This document shows positions 47,747 through 60,050 of a stretch of 64,000 nt of DNA, one piece after another. This DNA comes from Taxillus chinensis. Lineage: Eukaryota > Streptophyta > Magnoliopsida > Santalales > Loranthaceae. The notes beneath the pieces were generated by a model that saw only the letters and a program-made list of their open reading frames with translations, was not told where the DNA came from and searched no databases. Both the position numbers and the translations under genes were made by a program. Position 1 is the first letter of the stretch. Each line of letters begins with the position of its first letter. The DNA lies in the NCBI GenBank assembly GCA_023512835.1, contig CM042090.1, positions 26,575,783 to 26,639,782 on the forward strand. Reading direction: 5' to 3'.

Positions 47747-49351
47747 GTGCATTAAAAACTTTAATATATTTGACCATGGTTTCAAATCATTGCAAGCACA
47801 AAGCCTCAGACGAAACAACGATTTTTTTTTTGTTATTTTTTATCTAGAATTAGACAGGCTTCGCATATGCACTTGATTTGTGTGTCCCTTTTCTATTAAA
47901 AATGAACTGGAAGTACTTTAACCACGGTGTTTTATCCTCTCCTATATTGATATAAGTAATTTCATCTTGAACATCATTCGTTTTATAAATTTTAAAGGGA
48001 ACAAAATGAAATGTATCAAAAGGGAAAACAAAATGATATGGTTGTGGTTCATTATTAAAAAAAAAAACGAGCAAGAAAGATTAAATGGTTATTATAAATC
48101 TTAGAATTATCAGTTCTCTTGTTTACTACTAACGAAGATACTTGTGTTTTAGGATTGCAATTGAATTTATGTTGTGTCGATTGTCTGGGTGATTCCTATT
48201 TTAGAGTTTGTAAAGTTTTTGATGGGAGGAATAGTCATTCTATTCCACTCATATTCTCAGAAAATATTATTATTCCTTTGTTTGGTTGAGATTCAAATAT
48301 GGGCTGACTTAGGAAGGTTGAGAAGATAGAGTGAAAAATGTAAAGAAAAAAAAAAGATCCATCATCACAACCATGTTCTAGGAATTGCATTGGTGTGGAG
48401 TTGGGTGTTTCATTAGCGTGGAGGGAGGTTGATGTATTTGGAGTTGAGAGTAATAAATCTTAGAGATGAAAGAGCATCCCAGAGGGAAGGTTGCAGAGAA
48501 CACTGGAGAGAAGGGTCAATTTGCAATAGAGGAAGACTAAACGCAAGAGTGGAGGGGGAACATTTTTGTTATTCTAATTACAGAACTTGTGGTGAATGTA
48601 CAAACAGTTGTACACCTTATACCAATCTTCATATAGTTGTCCTTATGACAGGCAGCTTTCTGATACAGTTTTTCTTTTCTTTTTAAATTTCTTTTATTTG
48701 AACAAAAAAATAACATATGTTTGCATAAGAACTAAAAAAACATAACATATTTTTTTGGTGCTGGTTTTAATGTTTCATTGGATGGGTGTGTGGTGCATGT
48801 ATAAACCTCTTTCCTGTTATTTAGGAGTAAGCCGAGTGAGTTCGGATAAACTAGAACTAATCTTGGATAAAAAGGGGTCAATCTTAGATAGACCGAAGCT
48901 ACTCGGACAGGTGATTTGTTGAACGAATAAGGTTGCGCTAGACAGATATATCATCTCGATCACTGTATCTGAAAAGGAAGGAGATTCCTGTCTTTTTGTT
49001 GTTGTTGCTTCTTCTGATGCCACATTGACACTGTGGGCTCTCATTCTACCCTGCTAGCTACTGCCTTTGGTATGCCTAAGACACATCATCGACTTTTCAT
49101 GTTCTGCAATTGGTATGATTTATCTTCTCTGGTGCTTATTCCTTTGCTCTCTTTGTAGGTTTGATGTTGCCCTTTTGGCTCCCTTATCATCGCCGGGTTT
49201 GGCATTGCAACATGATGTCATTCCTGTACATTTGTCTTTTGACCTAATTACTTAGGCATAAGATTATGCCTTTAGCATAAGTTGGTAGAATAGATATCAA
49301 ATTTTGTACCTTTGTAAGCCCATAGAGTTTCCCGAAATATGAGAGAAAATT
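47747..49351. other. Intergenic, no gene recognised
   Basis: AT-rich spacer between the dehydrogenase remnant and the Harbinger element. Short open frames at 48429-48686 and 49067-49255 have no recognisable domains. Poly-A and poly-T runs are common. Confidence 0.4.
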
Positions 49352-49354
49352 TTA

Positions 49355-49368
49355 GAGCATGTTTGGCA
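49355..49368 (+). repeat. Left terminal inverted repeat of Harbinger element
   Basis: GAGCATGTTTGGCA; 12 of 14 positions match the complement of the right end at 60037-60050. Similarity fades beyond this core. Confidence 0.85.
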
Positions 49369-50912
49369 CCGCGTCTCAATTTTTCGTTTCCAAAAACAAA
49401 TAATCAAGTGTTTTCAAAAATTACCATCGAACATGGTTTTCGTCGAAACTGGGTCATGGTTTTTTTGTTTGGTTGCTATTTTGAAGCCGTGTTTTCATTA
49501 AAAACCGTCTCGCTCTAAGATTTTTCATTTTCGCGCGCAGAGTGTCCGTCTCCCTTTATCTCTACCTCTCGTCCACCGATATTCCTAGACGGCGTTTCAG
49601 TTCATTAATCGATCGACAAGCATCGCGGTGGTTCTCCTTCCCCTACCTTCTCCATACGTTCGTGACAGGGGAGGCAGGACGTAGCTGCCTCGTTCAGATC
49701 TAGGTTTTCCACCGGCGTCGGGCGATCTACGATCCTTCTTCACCTCCTTCAAATCCTTGTGAAGTTTCCCACCTCCGACTACCTTTCGGCTCACTGGTTC
49801 CTCTATCGGATCACGACGATCACTTGTTCTTCAACCCAAGATCTCGAAGGTACATCTCTCAACTAAATCATTGCTGTACTTAATCGTTAATCATTACAGC
49901 TTACAAGCGTCGTCAATTTCCGCTTTGCTTCCTCTTAAGATTGACGTTATTGTTTTTTGTCTTCATCATTCTGTGTAGTATTGAACTATATCGATTCCCA
50001 TCGAGATGTGTTGACTTGATTCTGCTCGTGTTGTTGTAAATGTTTTCTGGGTTCTACATATTGTTTGCAATTTCAATTTGTTTTTAATTTAAATATTCTT
50101 TGCCAGTTTTTTTTTGTATGACATGGTTTTCTTTGTGGTTATTGTGTTTTTTTGCAGTGGATATGCGTTAATTCTGGTAGTGTTGTGTTTGATGTTTTTG
50201 TTTGGCAAAATTTACCCCTATGAACACATGGAGGGTAAGGATTTTGCATTTTTTGTTTAGATATTTGAATTTGAGCATTTCCCTATACCATGTGTTGAAT
50301 GACATGAGTATTAGAATTATCAATTGGCTAAACAATATTTCTGATGAATTGATTTCTGGTGCTAGCGAATGAGAAACTATTCAAAACCCTCGTGGGCTTG
50401 CTTCTCTCAAAAATAAATAGAAGTAGAGGATTGTCAAATTAATTACTTTTTCTTCAGTTTGAGAGACATAGGATAGGAGTAGAGGGTCTATTTTCCTATT
50501 TAAATGATAATGAACTTGCTTAGTGTAGAGAAGAGAGTGTGTATCGTTTTAGGCTTTGGTGTTCAGGAAAAAAGCCTCAGTAGATAGAATTTTGATACAA
50601 TTAAATCCTAAGATCTCCTCCCTTAAAACGAGACCTCCTGCTTGCCTCCAAATTATATAACTTCAAATTTATGACTTGAATTAGCTGGAAAAAGCATGAA
50701 TGTTTGCAAATTTTCATGACTATGCATAAATTAAAGAGTATGCATACTCACATTTCATAAAATTTTGTACAGTTTTGTTTTTTTGCCATTTTGTTTGTTG
50801 TGGTGTTAGTGTATGCAATTGAGATATATGCTTGTAATTTTTTTCTTTTAACGTTGCTCCGAAGATATACATGAATTAGTATTTTGAAATGTTTTGACAG
50901 GAACATTATCAA

Positions 50913-52565
50913 ATGTCGGATTATGAAAGTGATTTTAGTTATGTTGATTCCGACACACATTGGTCGGAGAGTGAGACTGAAATATTAGAAGACGATGTGA
51001 GTGAAGAATCATGTGATGAGTCCGACAATGGTTCTATTGATGAAATGGATGACGATGCATCTAATGAGGATGATGAAAATGGAATGTGCGATGAAGATTC
51101 TGAAACAAGTAGTGATGTTAGTGATGGAATGTACAATGTGATTGAAACTTATATTAAAAATTCAGTTGAACATGTGAATAAGTATTACAATAAAAAGCCA
51201 ATGCGTACAAGTAAACTGTCAGGAGATGCTTATATTACAGAGTTAGTCAATGGACATCTTGGGGTTTGTTATGAAATGTTTCGTATGGATATTGATGTCT
51301 TTCGACACCTATGCAATGAGTTGAAAAGGCTTCGGTTTTTGAAGGAGGACCAAGGCATTGTTTCAGTAGAAGAATCAGTGGCAATGTTTTTGTACATTAT
51401 AGGTCATAATACTCGCATGAGGGTGGTTTCTGATCGCTTCCAGCATTCTACTGAAACTGTTCAACGTCGCTTTCGACGTGTACTACGAGCAATCCACCGA
51501 CTAGGGATGATTCTGATAAAGCCAGATCCAAGCTGCACTGGACTACCTTTGTCCTTTCATACAAATGGGAAATACTACCCATGGTTCAAGGTATAACTCT
51601 TTAAACTATTACATTTATACATGCAAACAACTATGTACAATATTAATGTTATCACTTCTTACATTTAAATGGTTTTCGTTAAACTATTAAAGAGTTTTTA
51701 ACTATATTTTACATTTATGAGGTATAGAATACTGATACAGTCATATGTAATAGAAATGTGTAGGAGCTATTGATGGCACACATGTCAGTGCTCGTGCTCC
51801 AGCTGAAAGGGCAAACTCTTGTCGAGGGAGAAAGCATGTGATTACTCAAAATGTCATGTGTGCTTGTGATTTTGATATGAAATTTACCTTTGTCTATTCT
51901 GGATGGGAGGGTAGTGCTAATGACTCAAGAGTTTTTGAGAAGGCCATCACTAGTGACAAACATATGTTCCCATGGCCTCCAGAAGGTGATTGTTTACTTT
52001 TTTTAAATAACTTTCGTCCAAACATTACATTAATTTTACTTTATGAATACTTGTTTGATGAATGTCATATTTGAACTTTGTAGGATGTTATTATCTTGTT
52101 GATAGTGGATATCCTATGGGAGGTACATTTTTACCACCACATAAATCAGTAAAGTATCATGCTCAAGAGTATAGAGGTAGAGCCCGTCTTCCCAAAAATA
52201 AATCAGAATTATTCAACTACAGACATTCATCACTACGGATGGTTATTGAAAGATCATTTGGAGTTTTAAAAGCACGTTTTCCAATTTTGACACATATCCC
52301 AAGGTACTCTAACACTCGCCAGCGTATGATTGTGACAGCATGTTGTGCTGTTCACAATTTTATACGGACATTTGCACGTTCAGATAAGATGTTCACTTTG
52401 TGGGAAGACAGGGAAGATCCAACGGGTACTGAAGGCCTTACACGTCAGCGTTGTGCTCGGGCTATACATGCTTTGAGGCCGGAAGCAGTTGCAGCCATGG
52501 GAACTCTTCGGCAGGAAATAACTGAAATGATGTGGATCCAGTATAGAGGAAGTTCTAGTTCTTAA
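50913..52565 (+). CDS. PIF/Harbinger DDE transposase (HARBI1/ALP1-like)
   Basis: Endonuclease that cuts the ends of Harbinger elements and inserts them at TWA sites. Exons 50913-51590, 51754-51985 and 52084-52565 join in phase with GT-AG introns, giving 463 aa. An acidic N-terminus (about residues 1-75; EDDVSEESCDES) precedes a helix-turn-helix-like part (FQHSTETVQRRFRRVLRAIH). The DDE_Tnp_4 catalytic residues are D233 (VGAIDGTH), D283 (EGSANDSRVF) and E359 (MVIERSFGVLK). GYPMGGTFLPP and RARLPKNKSELFNYRHSSLR are also typical. A leader intron is likely: donor near 49850 (ctcgaag then gtacat) and acceptor gttttgacag at 50900. No stop or frameshift interrupts it, so it may still be active. Domesticated ALP1-type host genes share the fold, but the flanking TIRs and TTA duplications show that this one sits in a transposon. 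Confidence 0.92.
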
Positions 52566-53440
52566 TTACTGTTTTAAATTTTTATTTTCTGGCTATGTAT
52601 AATTTTGGATTATGTATTTCTTTAGGACATTGTATTTTAATTTATTTGATACTCTGCATAGTTGAGTTTAAGTTCTCTGTTGAGAAACTTGGAAAGGGCT
52701 TGGGGCCTTGTTCTTCTTCGGTTTATGCCGTTAAGAAATGTTGTGTTTCTTTGCAAGTTTTATTATTTTCATTTTACAATTTTCTTTTCATATTATTGCA
52801 ATTTGTTTCTTTCTGTTTATAATCTGGGTCTCACAGGAAGGAATGACGTAATCATTGGCACAACAAAACTTGTCAGTGGCATCTCTTCGTGCGAAAGTCT
52901 CATGGAGTATGATTAATTGTACAAAGTTAAGGAATAAAGCCAACATACAAGCTTTTATATGGGTCTGAGGAGACTTTTGAAACTGGCATTAGAATTAATC
53001 CCATGTAAATTTCAGCCAACATGTTTCAAATTATATTATAAGATGTTGATATTTTATTTATTGTTTCTTCCTGGTTATATTATTTAGTGTTGCTCCCGCA
53101 TGATAGTTGCTGAATTCATTTTTTTATCCAATTTAAAATCTCTGCAGAAGGCTGGGAAATGCAGCATAAATGAACACAAGAAGTTAGTGAACATAGCAGT
53201 TCCACTTTCAAGATCTGGTTGTGGCTGGGAACACACCGGCCTGGGAAATGCCAGTTGAGTCATTGCGTGCTAGGAACACACTTGGCGACTTTAAAGAACC
53301 ATGATCCATTAATTTGATGATGTTGAGGATACTTTAAGGAGTATCGATTCTTCTTCCTACTTGTTTCTCATGTTTTGTACTTTGATATGTGCATCTCCAG
53401 GATCATTATTTTTGTTAACCCCTTTGAACATTTGTTGTAG
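52566..53440. other. Harbinger internal spacer
   Basis: Transposase 3' flank followed by sequence of unknown origin. It may include further degraded phosphatase upstream sequence (about 53140-53300), but I cannot identify a phosphatase exon there. Confidence 0.35.
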
Positions 53441-54617
53441 GGGATCTCGGCCAAGCCTATGACTCAAATAGGACACTTACCCATTATGAGATGAACCCAA
53501 GAAAACCAAAGACAAGATTGTTCGTGGGGGACCTCTCTTATGCAGACAACTATCCCGATCATGATAACACAAGGTGAAATACATGGGCAAGGTTCGTCGA
53601 GAGAAATGCTGCCTATCAACCCTGGATATGGACATCAGGAAATCATGAGTTAGATTTCGCCCCAGAGTTGGTATGCTTTCCTCAAACATATCATCGGTTC
53701 TATGCTTAGATAACGACCATCTTTACTCTTAATTTCCTTCAGTAATTGTATGGGCTTTGGAGTCATTAGTTCTAAATTTCGTAGCCCAGAAAGGGTTTGG
53801 TTCTACACTTCATTGGATAATGCCATTTTTGATTGATTCACATTCAAAACACCCGTTATTATTGACCGCTAATTGTCAATTTGCTTATTAATTCCTAGCC
53901 CTGGAGGTATCAGCTATTTAGTCAAGCAAGTGGTACCTTCCTTTTTCTCTGTTGAAAATAAATTATTATTCTTAAATGTTAACCCTCTCCTTATGGCTTG
54001 ATGACTGATGGGAGCTCACAAATAGTAGTTCAATTTAATGTCATGTAATTTAAATCTGCACAACAATTATTAGTGTTCTTTTTGGATAAGGCAATCACAA
54101 GTGGTACTTCTTGATTCTCTGGCAGCGTGAAAACAAGCCTTTTAAGCCTTTTACTCATACATACCGGGTCCCTTACAAATCGTTTGATAGTACAGAGCCC
54201 TTCTGGTACTCAATTAAAAGAGCTTCAGCCTACATCATTGTCCTGTCTTCCTATTCAGTGTATGGTGAGTTTCAGAACTTACTCATATTTTCTTACATTC
54301 CTAATGAATTGTTTAATGGTATTTTCTCATTTCATGCACAGAACATCACTCCCAACTCATTTTCCATTATATTATTATTATTATTATTATTATTTTTTAA
54401 AATATCATATCATAATTTCCAAGTATTGTGTTTTTGTTCTTTCGCGCTATTATTTAATGGGTTTTAAAAAATACTTTTTCCCTAGGTAAGTACACTCCTC
54501 AATACACTTGGTTGGCACCGAAATGATAATGGGGTTGCCGTGGAAGCAGATGATATGTGGTTTTACAATCGATTCTGGTACCCGGTTGATGATTCTACAG
54601 TTCACTCATCTCACTGA
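53441..54617 (+). pseudogene. Captured purple acid phosphatase fragment
   Basis: Three exon pieces of a plant purple acid phosphatase, a secreted or vacuolar metallo-phosphoesterase, lie in order with introns. The first, 53441-53671, has [20 protein letters not shown], the metal-binding VGDLSYAD and then GNHELDF. The second, 54126-54264, has [15 protein letters not shown] and [20 protein letters not shown]. The third, 54486-54617, has KYTPQYTW joined directly to [20 protein letters not shown] and [10 protein letters not shown]. In the first exon the conserved Trp after HDNTR is a TGA stop. In the third, a deletion removes about 100 residues, including the GHVHAYER metal ligands, and joins the pieces out of frame. 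The N-terminal fibronectin-like domain is missing. It lies within the Harbinger element, in the transposase orientation. Confidence 0.88.
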
Positions 54618-55239
54618 CAAGCTTTTCTTTGGTTATGTTTTGTGATTGAAGTTCAGGGTTGTAATTCAATGAAGTGTAACCTTTTGATGTTTGGTTTTGT
54701 TCATTGATAGTTGAAATTTGCGGGGGACAAATTGTATGGATGTTGAGTGGCAATGTCAATTTTAGACTATTGAAATTCCATTCTTGATTCAACTAAACCA
54801 CTACTCAAATACTCATATCATGCATTCCATTTCTCCAGCTTTTCAGTAGAAACATATTCCGACAAATATATCATTCTAATCCTTGTTAAGTTTCAATAAA
54901 GGCAAAGCAAATCAAATTAACAATCTACTATTAATTTTTAAAAGTAATTAATTTATGATCACTCATGTAATAACTCAGGGTGTAAAAAAATTTGCATAAG
55001 TGTTTATGCACATAAAATTATTAATTTAGTTTATATTTGAAGTGATACACCCATGTTTATAATCTTAAATAAAAGAACACCGAGAAGTAGATTGCAATAA
55101 ACATTTTTTGTTGGATCGAAGGAAAAATATAAAATGCCCTGAATGGGGACTAGTGCATGTTTGATTAACAAAAAACATGCTACAATTCAAGCACAATGTT
55201 AGGTCTAGATTATATACTTCTTTCATTGAAAATGACTTC
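54618..55239. other. Harbinger internal spacer between captured fragments
   Basis: AT-rich. The minus-strand part next to 55240 (about 55065-55240) may be decayed continuation of the TAD3 piece, but it is not recognisable as coding. Confidence 0.35.
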
Positions 55240-56894
55240 TCAATAGCGAGGGAAAAGGCGCCTATCCATTGCAATAGAATTTTCAATAGCCATCATTGAA
55301 GCATGTCGTAAAGGATGCCAGGAGCAAGAACTTGTTTTATGAAATGATTGGTCAGCCCATCGCCAAGGATAAATATAGGAAGCACTGGACTTTACATATT
55401 TGGGCTCATTGCATGAACTATGTGAATGTGAAGTTTCATGGCTTCGTACTCCATTGACTTCAAAGCAGCCGATTTCAACATTAGTCCTGTTTAGAGGAGT
55501 ATGGCAGGAGCAACATTGGTCAAGTGCACTTGCAATAGCTTCTTTGGTAGCAGGGTCCACTATAATTGCCGCATTGACTACCTGAATAGCAAGCATAAAC
55601 TGACACTCATTACTATATCAGCAATATTTAGCACAAGGACACCATAGAGCATGCTTAATAAAGAAAGAAGAGGATAACCCAAAGAAGTTCCTGCGTCATT
55701 ATTACAATTGAAGAGAACTAATAACAACACGACCAACGTTAAAAGAAACAATGAAAATTTTTCAACTCACATGGTCATGAAATACCATTGTTTAGTAGAC
55801 GTAAGGTACAGAAGGAAAAAAAATACAAACTTAAACTTAAATGGACTGCATTATATAGGGGCAATGGATTCCAAAAGCTATTTGAATGGTGAACAATACA
55901 GCCCTATCAGGAAAACATAAGACAACGGAACAACACAAGCAAATGCATGAGAATGCAGTATTGATACAAAAACCCAAACATATGAAATTTTCTTCTCACG
56001 AGTTAATGCCATTGACAGTTAAAACAACACTTATGATGATATATGTGTTTTTTTTTCTTTTTTTTCTTTTTTTCCCCACCTGCATTGTAAGCCATTTAGC
56101 TCTGGATCTGAGTCTCAAGCATAAGCTCCTTAATCCATTAATACAACACTTATTGGAACAACAATCATGGGGAATGGAGTAAATGAACTCCCACCGAATA
56201 TGTATGTTAATCTAGAATGACAAATATGGGTTACAATTTGTCAAGAGCTAAAAGCATCACTTCACGGTTTCAAAGTAGAAGCATTTTATCATATAAATAC
56301 CTGGAGGAAAACTCTAAAATATAGATTTTATCTATCTATTTATTTATTTTATGAATGGTAAGGAAATTTTGTAAATGATGGAATTTATTATTTCAAACGC
56401 AATATCCAAACAAATGAAATTGCTACTGCATCATCACCGATATTTGACAGCTTAAGAGCAAATTTCATGAATCTGAAAACCGATTGTGAGTCCTCTTCAC
56501 TAAATCCCATAATGCCATCAATATTGCTGCAACTAGAAGAAAAGGTTACATGCTTAAACCACCCAAAAAAAATTCAAGATACTCACCGACAATGAAAATA
56601 AGAAACTAACAGCTAACACAAAAATCTAGCAATAAGAATCCTTAGCGTTAAATGTGCAGTCATGGTTTATGTTAAATCAAACTAGAATCAAAGTATCCTC
56701 TGCATTTATAAAATCTCCTGCTTGATAAAAATTAAAATAAAATAAAAGTTATAAGACAAAATTATGATAGACCTTTGCGATGAAAGTGCTCAAATGGTAG
56801 CAACTGCCAAGCTCTTGCACTGCACTTGGGATGCTATCAGATTTGTCATCATTTTCACCAGCTAGACATAAGATCACTGATAACTCAGGTTTTC
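55240..56894 (-). pseudogene. Captured TAD3-like tRNA adenosine deaminase fragment
   Basis: TAD3 is the non-catalytic partner of TAD2 in wobble A34-to-inosine tRNA editing. Three exon pieces on the minus strand, each with plausible splice sites, follow the TAD3 order. 56773-56894 has KPELSVILCLAGENDD and VQELGSCYHLSTFIAKV. 56427-56526 has NIDGIMGFSEEDSQSVFRFM. 55240-55581 has VVNAAIIVDPATKEAIASAL, then SCSWHPLRHASMMAIENSIA and MDRRLFP. The linking exon between the first two, the N-terminus and the C-terminal zinc-binding PCxxC half are absent, and the last piece runs into a stop soon after RRLFP. Family assignment is from memory of plant TAD3 sequences. The fragment lies inside the Harbinger element, in the orientation of its Myb gene. 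Confidence 0.72.
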
Positions 56895-57429
56895 CTGTCA
56901 AACAAAACAGCTGTCATTAATTCACATACAAAATTAAAACATGCCAATGGTATTAGGCACGTGCAAAATGCTGGACACAGTCGTGGACCCATAGGCAGGA
57001 GAATTGAAATAGGTTGATTATATATCATTCAGCCAATATAACTTTATATTTTAATTACTATGAACTAGATGGATGCATGTCATAATCTACTAAATAGACC
57101 ATGATTAAATGTAAAAGGGATCTTCTATGAGATCAATTCCACCAACATTTTAATTCCATTATGGAGAGACCAATAAAACCATGAATTCAACTCAACTAAC
57201 ATCCCTGTAAGAACAAATTTAGGTGAAAATTTAACCAACCATCAAAACAATAATTTAGATAAGATTTGATAGAATTAGCATAACATACCCACTTCTATTA
57301 CATTAAAGGTCTTAAAATAGTCTTTACACACAAACATAAATGAAATTATAGGTAGTCATATCGTTATAATAAAACATTACATATTTCAAAATAAAGTTCA
57401 TAAACAAAAGTACAACTACAAACTCTCCC
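56895..57429. other. Harbinger internal spacer
   Basis: AT-rich DNA between the TAD3 fragment and the 3' end of the Myb gene. No coding signal is recognised. Confidence 0.4.
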
Positions 57430-58466
57430 TCAACAATCATAATCACGGAACGACCCATCCACAATCGAATCCATCCATTCAATCTTCCTTTTCTCTGAGA
57501 TGGACAAGAAAACAACCCTATTTTGCTTTTTGAAGAGCGCCTTCATCACTTTCAAGTATGACGTTCTTGGCATATCTGAATATGTCTCAAGTACTTCAAG
57601 AGCTTTGTCCAAGGAAAACTGCTCAGTCTTTGCTTTTGATTCTCCAACATAACTACCACTACTCTTTGCAAGCCTATACTCAAGCCTTTGCCTAGATACT
57701 TCATGAATTCACGGATGGCAAGACTCATGTCACTGATTTTATCCTCTTTCTTAGCTTTCTTCTCCTTATGCTTTGCCTCATGCATAACAGGCTTCACCTT
57801 AACCATATTTGGTGTGACTTCAACAGCCTCATTCTCACTATCTCGCATCCACATTCACATGTATTCCACCATATCGATCTTGCTCATCAAGTTCACGCTC
57901 CTCTTACGTATTCGTTGGATCTTCGATGAGGCAAAAGCTAAGAGCCCGGTAGCAGTAGTCTTGTTGAAAAGAACACCCAGCTTGTCATAATGTTCGCACC
58001 CCTTCTTTTTAAACTCCTTTGCTTTTGGGGTTGCCTTCCAAACAAATCATATGAAAGTTGTAAGAGGGGCAAATCATATATATAGTTTATGAATTCATCT
58101 AATTAAAAATATTTTATTAAATATTTACAAATAACTTACTGCCAACACATTCTGCCAAACTTCCTCACTTGCAGTAACAGTGTTGGTCACTGGATTCCAA
58201 CCCATCCCAGTATGTTCTAGGAGTTGAGAAAATATACGGTGCTTTGTTCGGAGCCTATTGAATTTTGTCTTCAGCTGTTTATGATTAAAATTTTGATTTG
58301 CACGGCCATTCAATTCAATAACCAGGTTGTTCCAAGTCAACCTCTTAAAGACACCTTCTGGCATGTTACCTTTAACGCACTCCTCCACCATAAGATCTAT
58401 AAACAACCTCTCTATCTGTGGAGGCCATAGTTTTTGGTCTTCGGCATCATTGAGTTCCATTGCCAT
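57430..58466 (-). pseudogene. Harbinger Myb/SANT-like partner gene, frameshifted
   Basis: The second Harbinger protein, which binds the element's ends and brings in the transposase. Exon 58140-58466 (109 codons, open) starts right after acceptor tatgattag and encodes WPPQIERLFIDLMVEE, LTWNNLVIELNGR, NHKQLKTKFNRLRTKHRIF, and GWNPVTNTVTASEEVWQNVL, the Myb_DNA-bind_3 domain found in L10-interacting-MYB-type proteins. The next exon begins at 58034 with ATPKAKEFKKKGCEHYDKLG and TTATG. Soon after (about 57930) the frame is lost: the family-like EERELDEQDRYGG continues in another frame behind a stop. The C-terminal part (SYLKVMKALFKKQNRVVFLS, stop at 57430-57432) is in yet another frame. At least two frameshifts therefore disable the C-terminal half; the DNA-binding domain is still readable. 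Confidence 0.8.
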
Positions 58467-60036
58467 CTAATCATATATCCATATTCATCAATGAAATCTA
58501 CAAACATCTATAATTTGTACAATATTGCATACTCTAAACGAATTGTTAACTAACCTTAGCTATTCGACCTTTTTAAGATAGAGATGATGATGATTCTTTG
58601 TTTGATTTTTTAAATTATATATAGGTTTATATATATATATGCTAATTACTTCACCATCTTAGTACTGATATAAATGGGAATCTGTGCATGTTGTGTGTGT
58701 GGGTGGGGTTGGTTGGTTGGTTTTGACAGGAGATGGAATTTAATTAGGGATGTACAAAGATTTAGTAAAGCTACCATGTGGCGTATGAGTTTTGGTCATT
58801 TGGTGTCCTAGTCTCTACAGAATGGACGTGAATGAATTTAACAGGTTTACTTGTTGAATGGATAAAATGGTTAATATATATTATCGGGTTAGTATTAACC
58901 ACCTGGGCAACTAGCCCTTTTTTTAAATTATAACTAAGAGAAGACAACCTTAAAAAAACATACAAAAGCACATTTAATTATTAGTTTTTGTTATGTTTCA
59001 ATTTTTGGGGGGACAATATTGACATTTAAGGAATTGTGCCGATTGAATTTTGAAAATTGGGTTTTTTTTTGTTTTGCGACTGTCTGAATACGATTCAGTG
59101 TTCTAGCCTACTACTTTGCATGCAATTAATTATAAAATCACCGTAAATGTACATAAATTTTGTTGCGATCATATTTCCACCAATTTGGGAATGTGTGGGT
59201 GGGGTTGGTTGGTTGGTTGGTTTTGACAGGAGATGGAAACTGGCTATGAAAAGATAAGGGATGAAGACAAGAAATATGGTGTGTATTGAACGGAAGAAGA
59301 AAAAAACAAAATTGGAGAGACCTACGTACAAATTCAATAAACGAGTGAGGACTAAGGAAGGAAGACAAATTCATGTGTTTCGTTAGCCAGGAAGGGGAGA
59401 ACAAAAAATATGATAACCAAATTGTTTTTAGAAAATACCAAAAATATCGAACTAAATTCATACCTGGGTTTCGTCTTGAAAGCTCTGCGCGAGACCCGGG
59501 AACCTTCGTTGGGAGTTAGAAAATGAAACGAAGAACCAAGATCTGTGTCACAATCGGCGTCTTCTCTCCACTCACGATCGGCTTCTTCTCTCCATTGACT
59601 ATCTGTTTGATGGGCCATTTATCTTGGGAAGAAAACTGTTTGGTAAGAGGACGTTGAGGATTTATGAGAAATGACCGAGGTGATGGAGAGAAGTGACGGG
59701 AACGCGGCGTGAAGGGGAGGCCATGTAGAATTGGAGGCGATGGAGGCTTGGAGCAGACGCAGTAGCAGCTGTGGGCGGATTCGAGGAGTAAATGGGGTTG
59801 GATGGGTCGATGGTCGTTGCAATTATTGCATCTCAAATTTTCAAAAATGCCACCGCATTTTTGAGTACAAGTCGAAAACACCGCATTCGTGTTTTCATTT
59901 TACCGCAACTGAGTTCATTTTAAACAGTATTTGATTCCGAATACATATAGCAGAAAACGCACGCCAAACATGAACGTTGAAGCATGAGCCCACCATTTCC
60001 TGCATTTAAATACAAAAAACCGATACTCAAAACAGC
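58467..60036 (-). other. Upstream region and leader of the Myb gene, right Harbinger end
   Basis: A possible leader or first coding exon lies at 59462-59618 on the minus strand, with ATG at 59618 (MAHQTDSQWREEADREWRED), ending at CCCAG followed by GTATGAATTT. An acceptor at 58467 fits. Whether that frame is translated is unclear. A 43-bp segment (58696-58738) recurs directly at 59192-59238. Confidence 0.45.
58696..59238 (+). repeat. Direct duplication of a 43-47-bp segment
   Basis: tgtgtgggtggggttggttg followed by ggttttgacaggagatggaa appears at 58696-58738 and, with one extra ggtt unit, at 59192-59238, about 450 bp apart inside the Harbinger element. The copies are otherwise identical. Confidence 0.9.
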
Positions 60037-60050
60037 TACCAAACATGCCC
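60037..60050 (-). repeat. Right terminal inverted repeat of Harbinger element
   Basis: On the minus strand reads GGGCATGTTTGGTA, the partner of the left end at 49355-49368, and is followed on the plus strand by the TTA duplication at 60051-60053. Confidence 0.85.

Noticed and set aside
50913..52565. Transposase as a domesticated ALP1-type host gene
   Set aside because: The catalytic triad is intact and the gene lies inside an element with matched ends and a TTA duplication, so a transposon gene is the simpler reading.
59516..59881. 121-codon minus-strand frame near the right Harbinger end as a gene
   Set aside because: It overlaps a better-supported leader exon in another frame and encodes low-complexity Ser/Pro-rich sequence typical of GC-rich promoter DNA.
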